From positions 2,418,001-2,482,000 of the forward strand of contig OW386287.2 in NCBI GenBank assembly GCA_936432065.2: a stretch of 64,000 nucleotides of DNA. The letters are read 5' to 3'. Made by a program: the position numbers and the translations under genes. The notes below the pieces were generated by a model that saw only the letters and a list, made by a program, of their open reading frames with translations, searched no databases and was not told the origin of the DNA. Positions 11,502 through 22,849 of the stretch are shown here, piece after piece. Source of the stretch: Rutpela maculata (taxonomy: Eukaryota; Arthropoda; Insecta; Coleoptera; Cerambycidae). Every line of letters starts with the position of its first letter. Positions within the stretch are counted from its first letter, which is position 1.

Positions 11502-13866
11502 TATAGCCCTGTCAATGAACGTTCAATAAGGGGGTCTAGAGGGAAATGCCGAGATCCCAATTTTTGACTTGAGAATTTAGGAGGTAAACATACCAAAAGT
11601 CCCGAACATAGGAGGTGCGGGGGATGCAGGGAGGCGTGAAGAAGGTCTCGGTTTTTGGTTTTTCGCTCATATCTCGAAAACGGTTAGCCATTATCAAAAA
11701 TTGGCTATATGCAAAATTAAAGCTGACTAAATTTTCTACAATAATGTTTCTATTAATATTTGTCGTATCTGTTATGATTCAGTAATGGATTGTATCTTGT
11801 AACTGTATTCCAACTTTATTATAAATTGAAAAAAAATATTAATAATTACCGTGGAAAAACATTTGTTATACAGATATCCGTTTCATAGCAGACTGAACTC
11901 AAACATCGAATAAAAAATGTCTTTGTGTCTGTAAGTGTGTGCGTGCGTGTATATGTATGTGTGTGTTTTTTTCTTGTAAACACGATAACTTCTATTAGAC
12001 CTAAAATATTTAATTACAACTTGGAACATATGTAAAACAGAATAGAACAATAATCCCTATTGAAATTGGGCCATATCTGTAATACATGGTCCTAATCAGA
12101 GGACTAACTTTCACTCTTGCGTAAAATAGGTTTTATTTTAATTTCAGAGTAAAATGCGTTTTGTTTTATTAAGGATACAAAAAATATGAAGATGTATAAG
12201 ATTTATAAATCGCAACATACCAGGTGTATGTTAGGTTCAAACCAAATTTATTTAAATTAGATGATATATCAATATTATCCTAAAATTTGCAACATGATGT
12301 TTTTAATAAGATTATTATGTTGTGAGAGTTTGTAGACCTCTAGAGCGGGAGCTAGGTGGCTTTTTCGGCAGCTCATCGTTTTATGAACTTTGAACTTTTT
12401 TTATGGTTTAATGGATGATAACGATTCATAAAATCGACTTCCGGCGGGGCACCTCCTGTCAGGAGCGTCACGAACACTGTTTAAAAGTTATTAAAATCAT
12501 GTCATCGTTACAAGGCCCATTTTTTTTTGTGTGCACATTTTATGTTTAGAATGAATAAAATCGCCAGAAAGTGTGGGTCGTCAGGAGGCGCAGCCAGAAA
12601 GGTAATAATGATACAATACATCTGAGGCACGGTACGGAGTCAAGTTAGCCGAAAGTGTTAAATTCCTGTATTTAAGAACGTATGGTACTTTTGACAATAA
12701 GAACTTTACGGAAAGGCTACTCTATTGTTGAAGGAGCTTATATTTACGTTTTAAAAAGAATCCAGAACTTGTAACGATGAGTTTAGAGTTCTGAGATGAA
12801 ATATGCGAAAAAAAATCCAATTTTCTTCAAAAATCCTAAACATTTTCTTTCTGGCTAGCCTTACTGACGGGAGTTTCTTTTTGGGAATTTTTTTCTGTGT
12901 TCAAAACATTTAAATAAACATGCTCAACCTCAAAAAAGTTTGTAACGATGATGTTATATAACTCCGTTTTTTACCTCTTTGATCTTTCTGGTTGCGCCCC
13001 TGATAGCCCACACTTTCCGGCGATCTTATTTTATTCATTCTAAACATAAAATGTGTACACACAAAAAAAATTGGCTTTGTAACGATTATATAATTTCACT
13101 GATTTTTATATCTTGAACCATGGCCAACTCGACGGGCTGACATATGCCAGAAGTCTATTTTGTCGTTATTTAAGTTCGATAGAATTAATCAGCGCATAAA
13201 AAAATGCTTGTAACGATGAGTGTCCGAAAAAGCCACTTAGCTCCCGCACCACTCTGGTTATCACCATGTATTACAGATATGGCCCAATTTCAATAGGGAT
13301 TATTGTACTATGCTGTTTTTCATATGTTCCAAATTGTAATTAAATATTTTAAATGTAACAGAAGTTATCGTGTTTACAAGAAACGGTATACACACACACA
13401 CACATACATATACACGCACACATACACACACGTACAGACACAACGACTTTTTTATTCGATATTTGAGTTCAGTCTGCTATGAAACGGATATCTGTACAAA
13501 AAATTTTTTCTACGATTATTAATTTTTTTTTTTCAATTTATAATAAAAATAGAATACAGTTAAAAGATATACAATCCATTACTGAACCATGACAGATACG
13601 AAAGAAATTAATAGAAACATTATTGTAGAAAATATAGTCAGCTTTAATTTTGCGTATAGCCACTTTTTGATTATGGCTAACCGTTTTCGAGATATGAGTG
13701 AAAAACCAAACGCCGGGACCTTCTTCGTGCCCCCCTGCACCCCTCCGTACCTCTTGTGTTCGGAAACTTTTGGTACGTTTACCTCCTAAATAGTCCAAAC
13801 AGCTCTCAAGTCAAAAATTGTGATCTCGGCATTTCCCTCTAAAAACCATTCATCGACAGGACTAAT
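11502..13866. mobile_element. Large foldback element interrupted by a second foldback
   Basis: The left arm (about 11502-12098) and right arm (about 13258-13866) are inverted copies. Paired blocks include GAGGGAAATGCCGAGATC, CATATCTCGAAAACGGTTAG, a GT-rich microsatellite (about 11935) against its AC-rich mirror (about 13390), GTAAACACGATAACTTCT, and CCTATTGAAATTGGGCCATA. The ends share CCTGTC(A/G)ATG. The single-copy spacer (12098-12344) is followed by a complete second foldback. The 13538-13820 open frames are arm sequence. No transposase is visible. Confidence 0.85.
12345..13247. mobile_element. Nested foldback element, 903 bp
   Basis: The terminal repeat starts GCGGGAGCTAGGTGGCTTTT and continues inward to TTCGG. 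It is inverted at 13224-13247 with one mismatch. Internal mirror blocks extend the palindrome: the ACATTTTATGTTTAGAATGA block near 12535 against 13034, and AAAGTGTGGG near 12566 against 13010. It lies just inside the right edge of the spacer of the larger foldback, so it inserted later. A second copy of this family begins at base 1. Confidence 0.85.
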
Positions 13867-13989
13867 AGACAAGGGCAAAATATCAAAAATATATAGTTAT
13901 GAATTTCTAGAAAAGACAAAAATGTTTCAGTCCATTGTACATTCGCGACATTTACGATTTCCTAGAAAAGGAGAGCAGTCTTTTCCAGC

Positions 13990-14330
13990 GTTGATCCGAA
14001 GTTTTTTTGCATGTTTCTGTATTGAGGGAGGGGGTGGTTTCAACCTCCGGGAGTCGTTAGGACGCCTGGTTGCGAAATTTTACAGTACATATTGAGTTTC
14101 CTTAAAAAAAAAAAACGATCCAACAAGTCCTCGCATGCTTGACAACGAAAAAAGGAAAAGGGACGGTTTTTTGCGTTTAGAGGTAGTTCGAAGGGAGTAG
14201 GAACTGCGCGACCATCTCCATTGTGTTGGCCGACCTTGAAAACGGGTGGTAGCCATGGTCGCTACACTTGTACTTTTGGGGTTTAACCGTTTTTTTCCAA
14301 CTTTGGTATGGAATAAGAAACAAAAATAAA
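13990..14330. mobile_element. Single-arm copy of the 4258-5949 foldback family
   Basis: From TTGAGGGAGGGGGTGGTTTC through GACAACGAA, GGTTTTTTGCGTTT and CCATGGTCGCTAC to CCAACTTTGGTATGGA, the sequence runs parallel to 5350-5640. There is no opposing arm nearby, so this is a half element or a truncated copy. The 127-codon minus frame here is arm sequence. Confidence 0.75.
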
Positions 14331-14970
14331 AAAAGGATAAACATTCTATATCACGACGCAGTGCGGTAAAGTGTCTCACAAACACCTGCACTGCCCATCT
14401 TATATTCCTGTGCCATGCGCCATGTGGCTTTCGCTGCTGGCAACAACCATGACCCAAATCCAACCCAGCGTAGACGTGATGTATTTCACGGGAGAGGCAG
14501 CAAAACCCGTACCCTAGTAAATCAAATAAAAAACGACCATTAAATTGGTTGCTTTAATTTTCTAAATAAAGTTATATTTATATTTCTGTTTTAGGAGAAA
14601 TAAAACAAGGAAAAATCCACGGGTTCACGATACATGACGCAATAGTATGCACGTATGCTTGTCTCTTAAGCATTCCTTGTTCTAGGTATGATGCTAAAGT
14701 GAAATTTTATGACGAATGTGTTACACACAGAGTAAGTGATTATGTGTCATACATTTTTCGCCTCTATTTTATCGACAGTAATGTCAGTAATTTTGATAAT
14801 TTTCCAATAATTTTGGTTAGATAAAAGTACGATATGCTGATAGGGAAATCTCGGAGTTCGTGAAATTCAAGTGCGTGATTTTCTCAGAACATTGAGAACA
14901 TGGAGTTTGATTGGAAGATTTTTTATTTGGTTGTCACAGAAAAATTATAAGCAGTAAACGCACAGATATT
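14331..14970. other. Unassigned sequence
   Basis: AT-rich, with no open frame or repeat that I can assign. Confidence 0.35.
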
Positions 14971-15352
14971 ATACTACAGGGAAATTAGCTAAAAAAAGAG
15001 AGTTAAATTATCTACCAGTTGCCTTTTTTACTTTTACCCCCCCCCCCCCCCTTTCGAGATATTCAAGGTCAATGTTTCAAAAACATGGTTTTTCGCGAAT
15101 AACTCGCGCCAAAAAAATCGGACAGCTAAAGTTAATACAAAAGTTGTAGAGAATTCAATTATCTACAAGATTGGTATTTTCCATTTTTCCCAAAACCTCG
15201 CCCTTTTCGAGATATTCAAAGTCGAAATTAAAAAAAAAAAGGTTCTTTTGCAAATATCTCGCTTCCTATGCATCGGACATACATGAAACATTATTATTAT
15301 TATCGACAATATTCTCCGAGGCGAGATGGCGGTGAAAGGAGTAACAGACAAT

Positions 15353-16120
15353 CAGGGGCGGCTTAAGGGCCGGGCAACCCGGGCGACTGCCCAGGGCGCC
15401 AAACTGAGTGCAAAAATTGTTTGATTTTTTTTAATGTACCATTTTTATTATTTCTCTTTGGAAAATAATATCAAATAATGTTAGGCAAGTAAAAGATCCC
15501 TACTCTTTTTACGAGAAGAGGTTCGGCAAAATTTCCAGGTTGGGGGTAGCTCGTCTCTTGGCGTCGGTGATAGGCCCTGGTAGCGGAAATAGGCCGACGT
15601 TAAATAAATAGATAAAAAAAAACAAAACAAAAAAATCAAATAATATCGGTGTCTATATCAGCCAAAATGGTAATAATGCCGATTAGTCGAGTAACATTAA
15701 AACCTCCTAAATAATTCAACAATGTAACAAACGTTTTTGTTCAGCTATGAGATACCTCATTACTACAAAAAAAAATAATATTTGAACTGGAAAATCTTAC
15801 TGCTGAAATAGATGATTTCGAATGCTCAGACACTGTAACAACGAATGAAAATGAAATTAGCAATGCCGATGATGAGGATTCTGATTCTTATGATAGTAAT
15901 GATTATAATGTTAGCGATGATGATAGTTTACAGAATGAGTTGGAACTCAATGATGTTAAGTTAGGATTAATGTATATAGAGTACCTTATATAATAATCGA
16001 CGCAACTTTCATGGATTAGGCCTACATACACAGGGGAAACCATGTAAAAAAAACGTGCCATGCATTCTACCTCGTGGGTGGTGTGGAAACGAATGCAATT
16101 TAAAAAATATTTTTTAGAAA
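15353..16120. mobile_element. hAT-like insertion, one end recognisable
   Basis: CAGGGGCGGCTTAAGG at 15353 is typical of the terminal inverted repeats of a widespread insect hAT group, and sits exactly at the break in the host foldback. No mirrored end is seen, so the right end has decayed or been deleted. About 70 acidic codons (see 15783-15992) remain inside. Confidence 0.5.
15783..15992 (+). pseudogene. Acidic open stretch inside the hAT-like insert
   Basis: A frame without a start codon reads FELENLTAEIDDFECSD, then NADDEDSDSYDSNDYN, then VSDDDSLQNELELND, up to a TAA near 15990. Such acidic, Asp/Ser-rich leaders occur at the N-terminus of some transposases, piggyBac-type among them. The piece is too short to assign, and the link to the hAT-like end is by position only. 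Confidence 0.3.
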
Positions 16121-16660
16121 CTGTAAACTTACCAATCTTGCAGATATTCAAGTTCTCTACTGCTTGTATGTAGACTTCGTCGCGGTTCAATGCATAGGGA
16201 GAGAGATATTCGCGGAAAACCGTTTTTTTTAAACTTCGACCTTGAATATCTCGAAAAGGGTGAGGTTTTGGGAAAAAATGCAAAATACCAATCTTATAGA
16301 TGATTGAATTCTCCACAACTTTCATGTTAACTTTACTGCTGTCCGATTTTTTTGGCGCGATATTCGAGAAAAACCATGTTTTTGAAACTTGATTATCTCG
16401 AAAAGGGGGGGGTGGGGTTGGTATGAAATACAAAAAGACAACTTGTAGATAATTTAACTCTACAACTTTCACATTGACCTCATGAGCATCCGATGCATAG
16501 CACGCGAGATATTTGCAAAAAACTTTGACCTCCAATATCTTGGGTAGCCATGTTGGGATTTTTGTGGATTTGGGTTTGGGACACCACAAAGAACGTCTGT
16601 GCAAAAATTCAGATTTTTACTAATTTTGTCCAGGTCAAATGCTAATTTCTCTGGACTATT

Positions 16661-17246
16661 AAGTAAACAACGAGAGACATTTGAACAATTTTAGGCACTC
16701 TTAACGTATTTAAAAGTTGTAGCAATAGCACATCTTTTTTTTTCGGTACTCACAATAAGCAAAGGTAGTTTGGGGAGTTCTAATTATTTTCTACTGTGTT
16801 TCAAAATTATAAAGTCGAATTTGCTAGAATCATCTTTTAAATCAATTTTTGCCTCAACTCTCAAACATTTTGTTCGGTAGAGGTCCTAAATGTAATCAGC
16901 GATTACTCATTTAAGTCGCTTAACATAAATAACAAATTTATTGCTTTGATCTTATAAGTACTTACCATAAAACTTGAACCTAACGTGAGATAATGTATTG
17001 GAAAGAATAAACACAGATTGCAGATAAATTTGTTTTATGTATTTTATGTTCTGGTACAAGTTCTAAAGTAGGTTAGTTATTGCAACGTTGTTAATAACTT
17101 AACCTGCAATATAAACTTAGTAACACACCTCCGTCTCAATGTGTATAAAATTAAATATCGATAAAATTCGAAAAGGTTGTTGTCCTGAATCCCGATAGAA
17201 ATTTACAGTGAGGAGCTATTTATCCATGGCTTATAAATATTGCTAA
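16661..17246. other. Unassigned AT-rich DNA
   Basis: No repeats, RNA or coding content that I can support. Confidence 0.35.
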
Positions 17247-17247
17247 A

Positions 17248-17431
17248 TACAGGGTGTCCTACCGGGAACTGCATCGATCGATATAGGGAAAAGTAACCAC
17301 CAGAAAATTTTGTAAATATAGGGAATTACTAACGTCAGTATGGCCAATCGAAAGAAAATAATTACATGCATTTGGCACTTAGCGGAAGTCGATACCAACT
17401 TGATTATTGTAAATGGAACACCCTATATATT
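17248..17431. mobile_element. Short MITE with TACAGGGTGT ends
   Basis: ATACAGGGTGTCC at about 17248 is inverted as GGAACACCCTATAT at about 17416-17431, enclosing about 180 bp. TA-flanked ACAGGGTGT termini are common in insect MITEs of Tc1/mariner type. Confidence 0.6.
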
Positions 17432-17952
17432 TCGAAGTTTTCGAAAAAACGAAAAATTTTGAGTTAATAATATGTAGCATACTCTATCCCTAAACCCAGC
17501 CGTTTCAGAGACATTTGACACTTTATAAAAAATTTGGCAGCTGCAACGGTTTGCAATAACCTTTATAACTTTTTTCACGTAAAAAATCCTCATTTGCTTT
17601 TTGGCATGCAGTAAGACCATAAGATGAGCTACACTCTACAGTTTAAATAAATTCAATAATAATGTACCTTACATTTTGTCAACTTCAAACCGCGAAAACT
17701 TGTTTAAGTCAAATGTATTTTTTTGAATTAAATTATGTAAAATTAAATTTCCCTTTTCCCCATGTAGATATTGTAAATAACATTTTTTTAACCAACTAGA
17801 CATCAGCATAGACTTCATTATCACAAAAACAACATTTATTTTTGCAATATGAGTTAAAAGAGGGTTTGTCAATATACTATCAATATTAATTCTCCAATAT
17901 TTAGCCCAGTCGACGAAGGTATTTACCCACAAAAAGTTGCAAACTGTGTAAA

Positions 17953-18989
17953 CTTTTTTTTAATGAGTTCGTGAAAGTGTGTAGAATATACTAATATATA
18001 TATTATCACGCCCGAACTCAATCGTCACAATAAACAATATAGAAAATAAAAGCCTTTCAAAAAAACTCTTTCTTCATTGAGAACTGTTGAAAAGTATGTA
18101 CACTTCATGATTATTATGGTTTATTACGTTGTAGTAACGAGAATTAAAGGAAAAGTACATCTCAAATAATTTTAATTTCCTTGCTTGATGATTTTTTTTT
18201 GATAAATATATGTATTGGAGGCAATTGGAAACAATAAAATATCACTATTTCGGAAAAAATGTATACTTTTCAAATGTTCAAACACAAATTCATTTACTTT
18301 TATGCATTTTTTCAAAAATATGATTAATATATCATGATAAGAAATTGCGATTGTCACGATCTTATCCTTATAACTATGAAAATATCTTTGATTGTTTTGA
18401 ATATAAATTCTCTAACTTTTCCAATACATTAACAAATGTATAAGGAATTCAATGGATATAGCTGAAATGTGAATATCTGTAATAAACACAATACAGTAAA
18501 GGCACATAAAAATTCATGCGAGGGATTCAGCGACTATGTGTGGTGTCTGTGTATGCGTTCATAATTATATATTTTCCCTCCAGACTCACTGTTTATCATC
18601 TTAGTCACCAAGAAAAATGTTAAAAATGTGTAATGAGAAAGAGAAAAAAGCTTTATTTTACTTGTTAGAACTGCTAAGATTTTTAGAGGTTCCGTAGTAT
18701 GCAGTTAACCGTGCGCTTGGCCGAGCAGAGTGACAAAGTTACTTCTCTATTTTTTTCCGGGAAAACCGTGGCTTTAGCGATAAATTTTATTAGGACATTT
18801 TTTGTTCAGAAACACGTGGTCTACCCACCTGTATATTTTGTTTTTTTCTAGCCTGACTTAATTTACAAATTTTGAAAAAATTGATAAAAAAAATGTTTTT
18901 TCACTTTTTTTATGTTCTGCATCCGAACGGAATGTAAACTTTTCAGGATATTATTCTATACACTTTCACGAACTCATTAAAAAAAAATT
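17953..18989. mobile_element. TIR element, about 1.04 kb
   Basis: A terminal repeat of about 33 bp containing TTAATGAGTTCGTGAAAGTG (17960-17980) is inverted at 18950-18985 as CACTTTCACGAACTCATTAA. The interior is AT-rich with no transposase frame, so this is a non-autonomous element. The superfamily is unknown. Confidence 0.65.
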
Positions 18990-21774
18990 ATTCAGTTCGT
19001 GGGTTTCACTATAAAATGATCTGTGTCGTTTGGGCTAATTGTGAAATTAATGTTGTATTATTCATAGATATTATTTGTACCACAATATTGCCGAAAAATG
19101 TAATAACACCGTGACATAAATATATACTTTTCAATATTGTAAAATCAATGTTTATTTGCATTGGAAAATATTGCTTAAACAATATGATATCACAGATAAT
19201 TTGGCGATATAGGATAAATTTGAATTTTACATACAGTATTTGAACACCCAATATTCGTCATTATGAAGGGGCTGGAATGGGTAAAAATAATATATCAACA
19301 ACATAGGCATAAAAATGTTTTAATATTATATCAGCTTATAGCCAATATCATGTTCTACTTGGGGTGTGGTCGAGATATAGTATCACAAGAAATTCATAAG
19401 CATAAAACACACAAATCCATCGACAAAAATCCACTGACCAATCGATAAAAATTATTTTCTTTAAGCTGTTTTCTGAAGACTAAAAAGTATTTTTAATTTT
19501 AGATATTTTATCTACAGACACACAAGAAATTGTTCATTTAAAAACATTAGTGTGTGTATTTTTAGAAAATGATATTTTAGGTCAGCATAAATGTGCTCTC
19601 CTTTTTCCATTTTGTTTTGATCGACCACCGGAAGTGGGATGATAGTCAAATAAAAAGCAAAAAGTATTAATGCTGGTACACATAATATCGGGAAATTATA
19701 GCCCAGAGCGGATTTCTGCTCTGAAAACAAAATCAATGCACTCACAGCCAGGTGAGTTTCACATACTACTCTCCCATATTACTATTTTTTATCGAAATAT
19801 TCATAATGATTTTCACCTAATTTTTCTAAGCAAAGATCTGCATGACGCAGCAATCGTTGAAATTAATTCGTATGTTATTTCACAGATTATCTTACAATCC
19901 TTTGAGTTTATCTTATACAGAACTCGACAGTATGAAGATGTAAGTAAAATATATTTCCATATAGGTACATAGTGAGTTCACCATGACAGAAATCGAATCT
20001 TCGATTATTTCCCTCATAAATTATAGACCAATGACAGTTCGTGAATTTTTAAATTTCAACCAATGACGACAGTTTTACACTGAATAAACGCAAGCTAGCT
20101 TTTTTTAAAATTACCAGCGAATAAATTACCTCTAGCTTTTAAATGCACATAATTGATTTAATTTACTCTCAGTTGGACTAAAAACAAAATAAAACATATT
20201 CAAGAATTATTATTTTTGTTTATAATTACTATGTACCAACGCTGTATTTATGCAATTTTATAAAAATATTTTCAATATCAAACTGTCACATTTACAATCA
20301 CAATCGCGTAAAAATAGTCAAATAAGAATCTGCCACGTCCGTTTCCATGGCTACGAAACAAAAGTCGTTTATAGAACACGTCGCCGTCAATTAATTTAAT
20401 AAGGAAGTATGTTTTCCAAATAAAAAATGAATCGTTTTGGGAAGATAGAATTTGATAAAATTAACAAATAAAAAAAGCACGTAAGGATTTTTTTCATTTG
20501 GGAAATAATCTTGACATATACATATCACACAAACTGCGGGTAGCGATATTTTTTTGCAAAATTTTGCGTTTAGCTCATACAGAGAACCACAGAATTCAAT
20601 GGCTTAAAAACGAATAGTATAGTTACAAAATAATTATCACTGCGGAATAGAAACGCCTACCAAGCAGGTAAAAAAAGAAACAATTATTCGGAACAAATGA
20701 CAACGCTACACACTCGCTCAAGAAAGGCAAAAATGTATTTATGGGTAACTCATCAAAAAGTAATATTTTGATTCGGGAAATGAAAACTATGCATTGTATA
20801 TTACAATAATTCACAGCACTTATTCCAACTCATCTCTCAGAGTATAAATACCCTCTACTTATCTAAAAAACCGCAACTTAATTTTTAAACTTCTTAAATT
20901 GAAAACAATTAAATACGAAATATATATCAATAAACGTAAAGGCATTGGCAAAGGTATTGGTAAATGCGGTAGTGCTTTCTCTGTCTTTACTCGTAATGTG
21001 ATTGGTCAAAGCATGCAGTAAAGACTTCTCAGCAGTTTTGGACCAGTCTATGCATTACAATACTTAAGGTTCAAGGTATATTGGTTTTTGATTGTCATTA
21101 CATTTAAAATATTACGAATTCCGTGGACTTTTAAGTTTCTGCAGCTCCGTTTGTTAAATATTTATGGACACTTTGTTTTTCGTTAGATAAGTCAGTCGCT
21201 TTGGAAATACACTTTTATGTGAGGTAAATAATGAAATTGAAAATAAAGGAATTTTTCATTGAATTGTTTTTAATCCATATTGAAATGTTTTTTATAATAG
21301 CGTAAAAACGAAATAGTTTTTAAAATTCTTAATTTTATATTTCTACGGGGATTTGTGAGGGGTGGGGTGAAAAATGCTAGTGAAAAATCCTCAAACAAAA
21401 TGTGACGATACAAAATTTCGTGTACTAGGTTCGATCTCCATCTCCGACACTGGCAATGTCGGTGGGTAATGGAGGTTATCTACGTTTTCAAACATGTAAC
21501 CTCCTTCTAACTAGCTTTGGCTTTAGATTTGGGGTTGTCTACTAGGTGTGGTGTGTTTACGTTTTATTCCATACACCAATATTTATCAAACTTTTTCTCA
21601 TCTTTCGAATTTGTATAAAAATCATACACTATTTCTACTGCTGTTGTTATTTTTTAAAAATCTGTATTGGACTGGTCTATAAGCAAACAATAGACACGTT
21701 TATATTCAGTGAACTTTTCTTTATAGTATTGGAAATAGCGTGCAAATTCGACGACCAGTGGTTACCGTTTGCCA
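18990..21774. other. Long AT-rich stretch without recognisable genes
   Basis: Open frames of 60-100 codons (19009-19251, 19263-19448, 19512-19745, 19670-19972, 20623-20814, 21546-21782) match nothing I know and overlap on opposite strands. GGTTCGATCTCC at about 21428 resembles a pol III B box but has no convincing tRNA context. No foldback is evident. Confidence 0.35.
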
Positions 21775-21782
21775 GTCAGTAA

Positions 21783-22070
21783 TAGTGATGGGCGATATAT
21801 CACGAACTGTGATTTAATCACTGATATTAAGAAATCACAGGTAACGATTGTTAGTAAAGTTGGCAGAAAAGCGTGACGTGATCACGACTTTCCTTCCGTA
21901 TTTCGTTCCCTTGCCGTGGTTCAACCAAGACCAATATAATAATTAACAATTTCTCACGTACGTCATATTATGAAAGTCGTGATCACATCACGTTTTAAAT
22001 TCACTGATATAAAAAAATCACAGTAACGATTTACGTTGTGATTGAAAAATCACGATATCGCCCATCACTA
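21783..22070. mobile_element. hAT MITE with 8-bp target duplication
   Basis: The element begins TAGTGATGGGCGATATATCA and ends in the mirror TGATATCG-type sequence closing CGCCCATCACTA. The flanking octamers are GTCAGTAA (21775-21782) and GTCGGTAA (22071-22078), an 8-bp duplication with one change, as expected for hAT. Internal TGATCACG and CGTGATCA blocks extend the fold. It is 288 bp with no coding capacity. TAGTGATGGG recurs at 9746. Confidence 0.9.
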
Positions 22071-22261
22071 GTCGGTAATCGAAGAGACCATATAAATATT
22101 ATTTTTTTTTCTCTCTGGAGCTTTTTGGTATGGTGGGGGGATAGGGACGGGGGGGGGGCATTTATTTTTAAATCGAATGATTATCGATATCTGTCCGCAT
22201 AGGTAGTTAGTATATGTACTTCACATACCCCAATTACGCTGGCAGACAAAACTTCCGAACG

Positions 22262-22328
22262 GCGCGCGCGCTAACCGGAAAAAGAAAAAAAAATTTTTAG
22301 TTTCTATTTCTGGTTAGCGCGCGCGCAT
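22262..22328. repeat. GC-rich hairpin with alternating CG tract
   Basis: GCGCGCGCGCTAACCGGAAA is followed by an A/T-rich loop and the mirror TTTCTGGTTAGCGCGCGCGC. The (CG)n arms stand out against the AT-rich background. DNA just 3' (ATAGAAACTTTTCT...AAAATGAACGAAATC) recurs at about 49965-50045, so the hairpin marks one edge of a dispersed repeat. Confidence 0.75.
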
Positions 22329-22545
22329 AATATAGAAACTTTTCTTTGGTGCATTTGCTATTATGTTGTCAAAAATGAACGAAATCGGTTTCATATGACA
22401 TTATTCCGAAGCTAAAACCTCTAGTTACTGTTCTATTATTTTTTCGTTTTAGTACACCTAAATAATAAAAGCTTCGTTTTAAAAAGTTGTTTTTACATTT
22501 AATTTAATTTTTAAATTTTTAGTTACGTGTTAATCATTATATCTA

Positions 22546-22825
22546 CTACGGGAGCCCACCCTAAGTGTCCGTGCACCCCCCGATCCTTAGGGACAACATT
22601 TTTCATAAAGATTAAAGACTAAGGAACAATTTTAGACATGAAAATGGCGTCCGTTTAAAAAAAAAATATTGTTTTTGTCATTTAACACAAAAACTAAAAA
22701 AGATGGAGAAAAACTTTATGCACAAAAAACAAAATGCATAAATTGTTCTACAATTTTGTTCCTATACAATATTTGGATAGGAGTTACTATTTTTCAGATA
22801 AATGATTCAGTTCTCAAAATAAAAT
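22546..22825 (+). repeat. Extra left-arm copy of the 22850-23657 foldback
   Basis: This stretch (CTACGGGAGCCCACCCTAAG, GTGCACCCCCCGATCC, TTTAACACAAAAACTAAAAA) is a direct repeat of the left arm that begins at about 22850. It ends before the centre of the palindrome. Confidence 0.8.
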
Positions 22826-22849
22826 ATAAAATTCACTATAAAACGTAAT

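Larger units (their letters stand above)
14971..16660. mobile_element. Foldback element (family of 43484-44478) with an insertion
   Basis: The ends read ACTACAGGGAAATTAGC (left) and GCTAATTTCTCTGGACTA (right). Both arms carry paired blocks with CGCGCCAAAAAAATCGG, GAGAATTCAATTATCTAC and CTCGAAAAGGG. The copy at 43484-44478 has the same arms with a continuous centre. Here the centre, after AACAGACAAT at 15352, is broken by a foreign insert of about 770 bp. The 233-codon minus frame at 15903-16604 runs through the right arm and part of the insert and is very unlikely to be a gene. Confidence 0.8.

Noticed and set aside
14080..14463. 127-codon minus-strand open frame
   Set aside because: Most of it is a single foldback arm shared with 4258-5949.
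15903..16604. 233-codon minus-strand open frame
   Set aside because: It runs through a foldback arm and into the inserted element, has no domain, and is mirrored by the opposite arm. The length is explained by the palindrome.
18710..18740. tRNA-Leu/Ser-like A box (GGCCGAGCAGAG)
   Set aside because: No T-loop within 60-80 bases. Probably chance.
20335..20360. RFX X-box-like GTTTCCATGGCTAC
   Set aside because: Departs from the consensus at a key position, and there is no gene start nearby.
21420..21480. B-box-like GGTTCGATCTCC
   Set aside because: No A box upstream and no terminator. A SINE remnant is possible but not supportable.
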